A DNA stretch of 64,000 nucleotides from Thalassia testudinum (lineage: Eukaryota; Streptophyta; Magnoliopsida; Alismatales; Hydrocharitaceae), in assembly GCA_037157565.1 (NCBI GenBank), contig JAZHRO010000002.1, positions 79,658,001 to 79,722,000 on the forward strand. Direction: 5' to 3'. Position 1 is the first letter of the stretch; the number at the start of each line of letters is the position of its first letter. Shown piece after piece: positions 9,803-18,629 of the stretch. The translations under genes were made by a program, and so were the position numbers. Under the pieces are notes generated by a model that was given only the letters and a program-made list of their open reading frames with translations, was not told the DNA's origin and did no database searches.

Positions 9803-12800
9803 ATGGCCGCTTCTTCTGCACCCAAGGCTGAGGGGCATGTCAATGCCCTGACTCACAGAGACACCAGAGCTTCAGGCTCTGTGGTGGTAGGTATGGTTCC
9901 AATTTTCAGCAGACTTGTTTACGTACATTTTGATTTTAGTGCCACACATTCTTTTGTCGCCACAAGTTTTGCCGTCAGTTTGTGCCTGAGCAGTGTACTG
10001 TTAGAGGTTCCATTCTTGATTAGAGGTACAGGTGGACAGTTGTTTGTCATAGAGGAGGTCTTCACAGACTACGATGTCGCTATAGGGGGACACAGTCATC
10101 CCGCCAACCTGATCGTGATTCCGATGGAGGACTTTGGCATGATCCTAGGGATGGACTGGCTGTTTGCCTATTAGGCCCTGGTGGACTATTTTGGGAGGAT
10201 GATCGTCTTCTCCATATCGAAGTTGCCTCCCTTTGAGTTTCACGGCCAGCCGGTAGATAGAGATTTCAGGTGCATCTCCGTGCTTCTGCCAGTGAAGCTC
10301 CTGAGCCAGGGGTGTGAGGGCTTCTTAGCTTGTGTTGTAGTAGAGACTAGCCTTGTGGCCGACTTACAGAGTATTCCGATGATCTGCGAGTACCTCGATG
10401 TTTTCCCAGAGGAGCTACCAGCACTACCGCCTGAGCGTGAGATCGAGTTTGAGATCTCACTAGTATCGAGAACTAGCCCCATCTCTACTGCATCGTACAA
10501 GATGGCCCCACTTGAGCTGCGAGTGTTCAAGTCTCAATTATAAGATTTGTTGGAGAAGGGCTTTGTGAGGCCCAGTGCGTCACTGTGGGGAGCCCCTATA
10601 TTATTCGTGAAGAAAAATGACGGTACCCTTCGACTTTGTGTCGACTACAAGCAGTTGAATCGGGTCACCATCAAGAATAAGTATCCGCTGCCTTTTATCA
10701 ATGACCTCTTCGACCAGTTAAGAGATGTCACGGTGTTCTCCAAGATAGACTTGAGGTCAGGTTACCATCAGCTGAGGATTAGGGAGACCGACGTCTCCAA
10801 GACAGCCTTTCATACTCGGTATGGACACTACGAGTTCTTGGTCATGCTGTTTGGGCTGACCAACGCCCCCCGCTGCTTTTATGGATCTGATGAACAGTGT
10901 TTTCAGGCCATACCTAGACTAGTTTGTGGTGGTGTTCATCGACGACATACTAGTCTATGCTTGGGATCAGGCACGGCATGGACAGCATCTATGTATGGTC
11001 CTGGATACATTGAGACAACACAGGTTGTACGCTAAGTATAGCAAGTGTGAATTCTGGTTGAGACAGGTAACCCTTTTGGGCCACGTGATTTCAGGAGACG
11101 GATTAGCTGTGATCTAGCCAAGGTCGAGGCCGTACTCAGGTGGGAGAGGCCATGCATAGTGACAGAGATACACAGCTTTCTGGGACTGACAGGGTACTAC
11201 CAACGGTTTATCAGGGGATTCTCTTAAATCGCGCGTCCTATGACCCAATTGACCCAGAAGGACATGCCATTCACCTGGACAGACGACTGTGAGTCGTGCT
11301 TTCAGGAGTTGAAGGAGAAACTGACTTCAGCTCCTGTACTTACCATCCCAGATAGAGTGGCGAGTTTGTGGTTTACACTAACGCCTCATTGCAGGGGTTA
11401 GGTGGTGTGCTCATGCAGCGGGGCCACGTTGTCGTTTACGCTTTGCGACAACTAAAGCCCCATGAGCATAACTACCCCACCCATGACTTAGAGCTGGCAA
11501 CAGTTGTCTTCGCGTTGAAGACATGGAGGCACTAGCTGTACAGTAAGATGTTCGAGATCTTCACCGATCATAAGAGCCTCACGTACTTGTTTGATCAGAA
11601 GGAGATCAACATGAGACAGAGATGTTGGTTAGAGCTCCTGAAGGACTACGACTGCAGCATCTCTTACCACCCAGGGAAGGCCAATGTGGTGGCCGACGCC
11701 TTAAGCTGGAAGGCGCCCGTCCACTTGGCCAGCTTAAAGGCACAGAGTTGGAGACTCTTGGAGGAGGTGGGCAATTGGCGACCCCAAGTGCCACGAGGGT
11801 ACTATGGGGTAGTGACAGTGATGCGGCAGGCACGACTAGAGCTGATAGACCGTATCATTACAAGGCAGATGGCCAATCCATATTTGCAGACACTGCGGAA
11901 CAGAGTGTTGATAGGGGACCCAGGAGATTTTTCTTTCTCTGACGAGATACTGCGTATGAGGGGACGTTTGTGCGTTCCTAGAGACAAGGAGCTGTTGAGA
12001 GAGCTCCTAACTAAGGCACATGGGTCCAGGTTCACCATACATCCCAGGAACATAAAGATGTACCACGATTTACGATGTGACTTCTGGTGGAGGGGAATGA
12101 AGTGCGATGTTGGTGAGTTTGTCTAACAGTGCTTGGTATGCTAGCAGGTGAAGATCGAGCACCAGAGGCCTGTAGGGCCGCTATAGCCACTTCCTGTGCT
12201 AGAGTGGAAGTAGGAGAGTATCACCATGGACATGGTAGTGGGGCTACCGGTTACACAACAAGGACATGACGCAATTTGGGTGATAGTAGATAGGTTGACG
12301 AAGATGGTGTGGTTCCTGCCGATCTAAGTCACCTTTAGGCTAGCACAGCTAGCAGAGTTTGCATACGATAGTAGCTACCATTTGAGTATCGGCATGGTAC
12401 CTTACAAGGCTCTGTACGGGAGGAAGTGTACTGCCCCCTTGGGTTGGGTCAAGGTGGGGACCAAGTGGGAGGTTGGTCCCAGGCTGATCCATTAGAGTTA
12501 GGAGGTGATAGAGCAGATTCACAGAAGACTTCATACTATCAGGAGTAGGCAGAAGAGTTATGCTGATAAGAAGAGCAGAGAGGTGTAGTTCGAGGTTGGG
12601 GATCACGTCTTCTCCCGTGTTTCGCCCATGAAAAGCTTGCAGCGTTTTGGGGTGAAAGGGAAGCTTGCGCTAAGGTTTGTGGGACCCTTTGAGGTCTTGA
12701 AGCAGGTAGTATCCGTTGTTTATCGGCTTGCCTTTCCTCCCTTGCTTTATGGAGTACACAACGTGTTCCATGTGTTCAACCTCAGGAAGTACATCGCTGA

Positions 12801-13047
12801 TCCCAACCATGTTCTGAGCCACAAGGGCATTGAGGTGGGAGATGACTTGACCTATCCTGAGAGGCCAGTGCAGATACTAGACAGAGTCGTCCAGAGTTTG
12901 AGACGGAAAGAAGTGCCATTGGTGAAGGTCCTATGGAGAAGCCAGCAGTATGAGGAAGCGACTTGGGAGCCCAAGGCGGTGATGCGAGAGCAGTACCCGG
13001 AGCTTTTTGAGGGTACGTCGCTTCTGACTTACTTCGATCCTCTTTAA
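9803..13047 (+). pseudogene. chromovirus pol (PR-RT-RNaseH-INT-chromodomain), element A
   Basis: The domain order is intact but the frame is broken. The protease active site reads DFSAT instead of DSGAT (about 9930). RT keeps [27 protein letters not shown] and FIDD (10620-10960), but the frame shifts near 10870 and 11110. RNase H is at 11380-11690 ([22 protein letters not shown]). Integrase has its zinc-binding N-terminus (11950-12150) but lacks 252 bp of the core, including the second Asp and the Glu of the DDE triad (junction 12349-12358). A chromodomain-like end (VQILDRVVQSLRRKEVPLVK, then [14 protein letters not shown]) closes the frame at 13045-13047. Confidence 0.85.
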
Positions 13048-13092
13048 GTTTGTTATGCGCTTTTACGTTTATTTTCGCACCCTAGTTAGCTC

Positions 13093-13112
13093 AAGTTTCG
13101 GGGACGAAACTT
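13093..13112 (+). other. hairpin upstream of 3' LTR A (putative plus-strand priming region)
   Basis: AAGTTTCG-GGGA-CGAAACTT is a perfect 8-bp stem with a 4-nt loop. It lies 18 bases before the 3' LTR. The same structure is kept in B, C and D. The only purine-rich stretch near the LTR is inside it (GGGGACGAAA). Confidence 0.6.
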
Positions 13113-13130
13113 CCTTTAAATTTGTTATAT

Positions 13131-13837
13131 TGAAATGACCCTTCCTAAAGGCCGTTCGAAGTTTTCTGGAAAGATAGGGGCATGAGCACAATTTTAAACC
13201 CCCTGGGTTTAAGTGGGTGGGCCTTGTGTGAAGAAAAAGGTCTTGTAGGGGAGATTCCACAATTTCTCTCTCTCTCTCTTCCTACACAACACACCCACTC
13301 TCTCACCCACGCACACACACCTCCCCTCACAAAACCCTAACCCTCTCCCTTTAAAAAGACACCACCACCTTCACCTCCACATCTCCACCACCTCGCCCCT
13401 GACGAGCCTCTCCTCCCCCGTCCCCTTGTAGCCGCGAGTGGGGAAGAAGAAGAGGGGTAGAGCACGGGAGAGAGAGAGAGAGAGAGAGAGGGAGAGCGTG
13501 GGCGAGGGAGAGCGTAGGAGAGGAGGTGCGGTTGGAGGAGCTCGAGAAAGGGGCGGTGCGGGTGCGAGGAGAGGCGCTTGGGGGAGGAGGTGCGACCACC
13601 TGCAGGTGCTGGAGGAGTAGATGCGATCCTCCGGGCAGAGGATCGCTAGGGGAGAAGGCTCGCAAGGTGTTCTGCGAAATCATTTTTACCGTAGTATCAG
13701 ATGTCTGGGACTCTATTCAGACGTTTGGAGGAGCCTCAGGACGTCCGAAGCTAGCACCAGACGTTCGACAGCACTCTGCACTGGACGTCTGACAGCATGC
13801 AGAGTGCCGAGGTATGTGCTTTGTATGCGCTTGCATG
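13131..13837 (+). mobile_element. truncated 3' LTR of A
   Basis: It opens with TGAAATGACCCTT like the 5' LTR and is collinear with it for about 700 bases, including the GA microsatellite (about 13468-13490), the palindrome cluster (13697-13795) and the GAG|GTATGT donor (13812). It then stops abruptly after GCATG. The rest of this LTR is not seen elsewhere in the window. Confidence 0.85.
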
Positions 13838-14744
13838 AAAGTGGTGCAAAATTTGGCGTGATTTGTAAAAGTGGGTTTTTAAAGTCGTTATAACAAGCGA
13901 AATCGCATACGATTTTAAAATTTATATTCCTAGATAGTGGGGTATCTAAGGTCGTCCAAGGAGGCAAGTTTGCAAAAATTAAATCTCTTGCTTTGAAAAT
14001 GGAATTCACCTTTCTTTTTTGGTCTTTTTCAATATATCATTTTTATGTTTTTGAAATTAAGGCAACATGTGAAGCTATTGGCGAGAAAAATTACTACACC
14101 TACTATGCTAATCTAAGTGACAAAAATTATCCTCTTTCTAAGCTCAACCTAGGCGCGTGGAGGCCTAGGCTAATTAGAAAGGAGTGAAACTACACTAAAG
14201 AGAAAGCAAGGCAATGCAATAAAAAGAGTGCAACAAGAAATCAAGGCAACTTCTTTTTTTTTATTAAAGGAAATTGTCTACTAGTAGATGAATGCTTTTA
14301 CAAAAAATTGAAAAACAAAATAAAGACAAATCCTTTAGATGATGATGGAGATGAAGAGGATGAAGCTCTTCTTGCTCCAAGCTTGGTAGCTCCCGAGCTT
14401 GAAAAGAAGGTCTTCAGCTCGTTCCTTCTATAGCTCCGCCAAGATGATGTCCTCCAAGGCAAACCCTTACGGGGCATGCCCTATGCTTCTCTCCAAGGGT
14501 GGAAGTCCACCCTAAGTCCTCCTTGGTTTGGCCATCCTCCTTGAAGTAGAAGTTTCCTCCTCCTTGGCGTGGCACAAGAAAGAAGAGAGTGGGGAGAAGA
14601 AGGCACTAAGGGGGCGGGTGATGTGTCCCCTTTATCTCCTTCTTGGCCGTAGATGTAGGTAGGTATAAGGAGGAATAAAGCACTAATGGAGGATGAAGAA
14701 AAATGGTGGTAGGTGATGGGTTTATATAGAGTAGGAAGGGGGCA
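13838..14744 (-). mobile_element. left part of an Athila-type LTR, split by element B
   Basis: On the minus strand a TATA box (CTCTATATAAACCC, about 14720) is followed by a long untranslated stretch, and near the end comes a block (GGTCGTCC with TAGTGGGG, about 13935-13960) laid out like the one in the Athila LTR at 31775-31805. At its left edge GTGGTGCAAAATTTGGCG may be a degenerate tRNA-Asp primer site. It continues on the far side of B at 24868. Assignment is by layout, not by a coding domain. No gene is seen in it. Confidence 0.45.
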
Positions 14745-14970
14745 TGTTACGAACGTGGCCTCAAGACGGTTTAAGACGTCTGGGAAGTGGCCCAGACGTC
14801 TGACCAGATGTCTGGAACCCTTTACATATGTTTGGTATTTAAATTTTGCGGTGTACGGGGTTGCATCTGCGCGCATGCGCGTGCAGACCTGCACCCGCCG
14901 CTCTCTTCCCTCTTTTTCCCTCTCTCCTCCTGCAGGGCGTGGTGCCTCTCTCACTCTCTCCCCGCTCGGC

Positions 14971-14979
14971 CTTAAAAGG
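14971..14979 (+). promoter_or_regulatory. TATA-like box of LTR B
   Basis: CTTAAAAGG, about 225 bases into the LTR, sits in a pyrimidine-rich promoter-like stretch. The homologous place in solo LTR F has a clearer TATAAAA. U3 would therefore be only about 0.25 kb and the transcribed part of the LTR about 2.1-2.4 kb. Confidence 0.45.
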
Positions 14980-15272
14980 CCCCTCGCCCTCCCCCTCACC
15001 CTCATCTCCTTCGTGTCCCTCTTCTTCTTCTCCCAGCCGGTGCGAGAGAGCGAGCGAGCGGCGACAGCAGCGGCCGTGGCAAGTGTGCAGGAGGAGGTGT
15101 TGCGCGAGGGAGGAGACGCTCGACCGTGAGGGCTCGAGCTTGCCGGGGCAGCTAGAGCCGGCCGGCGGGGGAGCAGCGGGCGTGGAGTGTCGCGGAGGGG
15201 CTGCTGCAGCTCGAGCAGCAGGCGGACGGGGTGCGGCGCGGCTGTGCGTCGCGGGCGGAGAACGAGTCGAGC

Positions 15273-15302
15273 TCTGATTCTGGAAGTTTTTCCAGAATCA
15301 GA
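15273..15302 (+). other. conserved LTR hairpin
   Basis: TCTGATTCTGGAA and TTCCAGAATCAGA form a perfect 13-bp stem around the loop GTTT. Homologous hairpins lie in every B-type LTR: about 7512-7541, 22689-22717, 33977-34004, 42372-42399 and 60714-60742. In two copies GGAA/TTCC has become GGGAA/TTCCC on both arms, so the pairing is kept while the sequence changes. Confidence 0.65.
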
Positions 15303-15851
15303 CGTTTGGGCTTCCAACCAGATGACAGTGAAGACGTCTGGAGGACTATCCAGACGTCTGGATGGTAAGATATTTCTATCTTCTTCCTTTTTCGCGTGTA
15401 CGGCCATGCGGCCGTCCGCTGCGCTTTCGTCTGCGACTCGTCTTACTGAGAACAGGTGTGGGCGCGTGCAGGTTCTACTCGGGAGGGCGCAAGGGCTCGC
15501 CATCCCACGTGAATCGGACGTCTGGCCGCATTGCCAGACGACAGGGAGGACTTCCAGACATCCGGGGTGACCATCGGACGTCTGGGAACTAAGCCAGACG
15601 CCTCCGCAGGTTTCTGGACGTCTGAGGGACTACACAGAATGAAGGTACGCTCTGACCCACATTTTAAGACGTCTGGAAGAGGTTCCAGACATCTGATTTT
15701 GGGCAGTTTCGTCGTTTTCGACCCGTTTAGGGCCCGTTGGAGTTCGTTTCCCGCGTTTGGAGTTGCGTTCTTTTCAGAATAAAATCCTCTACCCGTTTAC
15801 AGTAATTATATACCGTTCTGAGAAACTCCTTGTGTTTGATCCTTGTGTTAG

Positions 15852-16825
15852 GATCCCGTTCCATTGTAGTCTTGAGGGTTGCGGAGGCACGCGGGATTTC
15901 CGACCACTCCCCCAGTACTCCCGTTGTAGCTGGTAGAGTGGCTTTTAATTTACTTAATCAAATTTGTTACAATTGTGGAATAATTAATAGAGTCTAGGGC
16001 ACTGCATGAACCCTAGGACTGAGAAACTAGATTGAATGATAGATCCTAGGGTATTGCATGAAACCTAGGACTGGAAACTAGATTGAATGATAGATCCTAG
16101 GGTACGGCATGAATCCTAGGACTGGAAAACTAGTGATATGTATATAAATATTGCAGTCTTGGAAAGGTGGAAAGGAAATAATAGCTGCCTGTAAATTGAT
16201 TTAACCGCTGCCTGTTATGAAGGAATAAATATGATTGAGAACATGGGTTGTATGAATGTAAAACTGGAACGGTGAAACCTAAATGTGCTGAGTTAAAAGA
16301 GCTGGAACCCTACGGGGAATTAGGAGTAGAACTCCTGGAAAGAGAATGGATGAAACTGAGAAAGAAAAACATGGAAGTGTGTTGTCTCTAGGGTATGTGG
16401 TACCAACGAGAGCACACATTACCTCTTAGTGTAGAGGGGAGCTTGTCGCCCTCAGGTTGAGACCAGGGTGGGTTTGGCCACTGTACACCGACTTGCTGGC
16501 CCTCGCGTACGCAATACCGAGGAGAGCTACTAGTGTAGGGAGAGGACTACTTTTCGGAAAAGACTGCAATCAAGATCGTTCCCACGAGGAACATTCGAGA
16601 TCAAGTGAAGGATTTGAAAAATAAATAAATCGTGAAATAATAGAAGGACGTAAATAAAGAAAGTAAAATATAACAGCTACTGTAGACTCTACTGTTTCTT
16701 TAGTTTTAGCTGCCACTCTGCTCAGCGTTTCGCTGACGTGTTACACTCGTTACTTTTCAGGACCAGGTGTTGAGCAGCCAGGGTCAGCGGCTGCAGAGGA
16801 CGCTGGGCCGAGTAGGGTCCAGTAG
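15852..16825 (+). other. LTR mini-gene exons, B 5' LTR
   Basis: Block 1 (15852-15932, 81 nt) follows TGTTAG and precedes GTAGAGTGG. Block 2 (16761-16825, 65 nt) follows TTACTTTTCAG and ends with TAG. Both are open in one frame across the junction (block 1 has VAEARG and HSPSTPVVA; block 2 has GPGVEQPGSAAAEDAGPSR). The spacer of 828 nt shows the insertions, deletions and stops of non-coding DNA. No upstream ATG is in phase in this copy: the homologous codon is ACG. Confidence 0.5.
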
Positions 16826-17132
16826 AGTTACCGCAGTTCTTTTTGTAGCCCTTTTATTCCACTGTAGTGAGTAGTTCTGTTACTCTCTGTACTTCTTTAC
16901 TTGTAGCTTCATGTTATGTTATAATTGTTGTTCTACTGTTGTGGTGGTATATACTGTTGTAGTTCCTTTTCTTCCTGCTGTATTTTGTTACTGTTAGTTA
17001 TATTCATGCTGGATGTGGTTTATTTTACTGCTCTTTTGGTTACTTCCTCGTTGGACGACTAGGTCTTGGGATTAGTCGAGTCGGTCCGTTTCTCGTGTCT
17101 TATAGGGACTCGGGAATCGGGTCGTTACAAGA

Positions 17133-17144
17133 TGGTATTAGAGC
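17133..17144 (+). promoter_or_regulatory. primer-binding site of B
   Basis: TGGTATTAGAGC differs from the initiator-Met primer site TGGTATCAGAGC by one C-to-T change. It lies 3 bases after the LTR end. Confidence 0.88.
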
Positions 17145-17312
17145 AAGGTCGTCCCGAGAAGTGAATCAACTGACTGGAAAATAACCAATTCACATGTCTA
17201 TAACTAGAGTGGCCACCACAATATATCTTTTGACATGAACTCTTAGACGTTTTCGTTAGATCTCATTCCATATGGACGTGTTTCCATTTTGTTTCGTGTC
17301 TCCTTGCAGGAG

Positions 17313-18626
17313 ATGCCTCGTCGCGGGACTGGCGAGGCGGGCCGCGGGCGTGGCCGAGGACGAGGCCGGCGAGGTGGGTGTGCCGTTGTTGATGCCTCCG
17401 TGGATCAGCCACTGCTCCTGGGCGTCCAGGCCCAGGACCTCGCCCAGCTGATACGGGTCATTGTGCGAGAGGAGCTCCACCCGCCGCCCCGAGCGCCTCA
17501 CCCTGGGGCTACGGAGGGGGAGTCCTCTGTGGGACCACACGACGGACGCGGCGCTGGACACGGGGGAGGGGATGGGCTGCCGCCGCCCCCACCTTCCTCC
17601 AACACTTCTGTGCACGAGGCACCTTTACCTGGGGGTGCACCAGCATCTCCACTGCAAGGCCACTTCGAGCTCTTCGGGCAGTTCCGGAAGCTGAAGCCCC
17701 CCTCCTTCAAGGGGGATGAGGACCCGACCGAGGCAGAGGACTGGCTCGAGCAGCTTGAGAAGATTTTCGACACCCTTCGCCCCCCGGTGGAGTGCCGCGT
17801 GGCCTTTGCCACGTACCAGCTGGAGAGTGCGGCACACAGGTGGTGGAAGGCGGTCAGGGGACAGGAGAGGGATGAGCCAACCTGGGATCGGTTCATTACC
17901 CTCTTCTGCGAGCAGTACTTTTCCCAGACGTGGCAGGACTAGAGGAGGCGGGCGTTCCACACTCTCCACCCGGGGAAAATGACCGTGAGCGCGTACCGCA
18001 CGTGTTTTCTGGAGCTGTCCCGCTTTGCAGCAACAGCGGTAGCCACAGAGGAGGAGCGCCTTTGGAGGTTCACCGAGGGGCTCCGGCCTGCGATTCTGGG
18101 GTATGTCAAACCCCTGAAGTTGCCTACGTTTTCGAGGGTGGTGGAGGCAGCTATGACCTACGAGGAGACCAACCCGTCCGCGGGAGACACTGACGGCGGG
18201 CAGAAGAGGCCCTTCCTGCCAGACTTTTCACAGGGCCGGTGAGAGAGGAGGCACGTGGCGTCCGCGGGAGAGCCGTCTCATTTTGCAGGGCCATCAGTGG
18301 CCTTTGGGGGCCCTCGACAGGGGCCAGTCGCCAGCACCGGACCCCTGCCCAGCCGACAGCAGGGACCCACTGAGGGCGGGAGTCGGGTTCCCCTCTGCTA
18401 CCAGTGTGGCCAGACGGGCCACATCAAGAGGGACTGCCCGTCTAGGGCAGGAGGTCAGCAGATACTTCCCGCGTCGAGCATTGGAGGGCGTGTAGGAGGC
18501 TGCGGTTCCCAGACGCGAGGAGGAGGACAACAGTCACGAGGAGGGTGCCGGCCAGCACCTACTCGTCCGACTCAGTGTGTGGCTGCTTCGTCCGCACCTA
18601 GAGCTGAGGGCGTATCAACGCCCTGA
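17313..18626 (+). pseudogene. chromovirus gag, element B
   Basis: Start MPRRGTGEAGRGRG at ATG 17313, directly after the predicted acceptor. Order: Arg/Gly-rich N-terminus, Pro-rich linker, capsid core (FGQFRKLKPPSFKG; YQLESAAHRWWKAVRGQE; VSAYRTCFLELSRF), then a CCHC zinc knuckle CYQCGQTGHIKRDC (about 18396-18437). Two in-frame stops break it: TAG at 17940 where C has CAG, and TGA at 18240 where C has CGA. Both are C-to-T changes. A 1-nt loss near 18608 shifts the frame before the protease, so gag ends at 18624-18626. Confidence 0.9.
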
Positions 18627-18629
18627 CAC

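Larger units (their letters stand above)
2784..13837 (+). mobile_element. chromovirus A (Ty3/gypsy, Tekay/Del-like), decayed, right end lost
   Basis: Order: 5' LTR (2784-8337, with a solo LTR nested inside), primer site, gag, pol with C-terminal chromodomain, then a 3' LTR starting at 13131 and breaking off after GCATG at 13837. Both LTRs open with TGAAATGACCCTT. The 5 bases before it are TTTTG; no matching duplication can be checked because the right end is missing. The LTR net of the nested solo LTR is about 2.74 kb. It interrupts the copia protease. Many stops and frameshifts show it is old, and its LTR belongs to a different subfamily from those of B, C, D and F. Confidence 0.85.
14745..17129 (+). 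mobile_element. 5' LTR of B
   Basis: 2385 bp. It carries four clusters of AGACGTCT palindromes (14774-14815, 15299-15362, 15516-15624, 15666-15696), a TATA-like box, a strong hairpin, a splice donor and the two mini-gene exons. Compared with the 3' LTR it has lost about 316 bp at about 16546-16552, between a conserved AGGGAGAG and CTACTTTTCGG. Repeats of the type GATAGATCCTAGGG-x-GCATGAA occur three times at 15990-16135. Confidence 0.93.
15365..17309 (+). other. predicted leader intron of B
   Basis: The donor GGATG|GTAAGATATTTC at 15365 and the acceptor CTCCTTGCAG|GAG at 17309 would remove 1945 nt, including the primer site, and leave gag ATG 3 nt into the next exon. C has an equally good acceptor (TGCTTACAG|GAG-ATG, minus, 39349), and C, D and F keep donors at the homologous place (GTAAGT 33910, GTGAGT 42309, GTACAA 60775). 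Prediction from splice consensus and conservation only. Confidence 0.5.

Noticed and set aside
12843..13047. Possible host chromodomain gene
   Set aside because: It is the normal C-terminus of chromovirus integrase, in frame with integrase and present in A, B, C and D.
14481..15503. 340-codon open frame on the minus strand across the start of LTR B
   Set aside because: It crosses the insertion junction at 14745, is antisense to the LTR and is open only because the region is GC-rich. No domain, and the homologous LTRs do not keep it.
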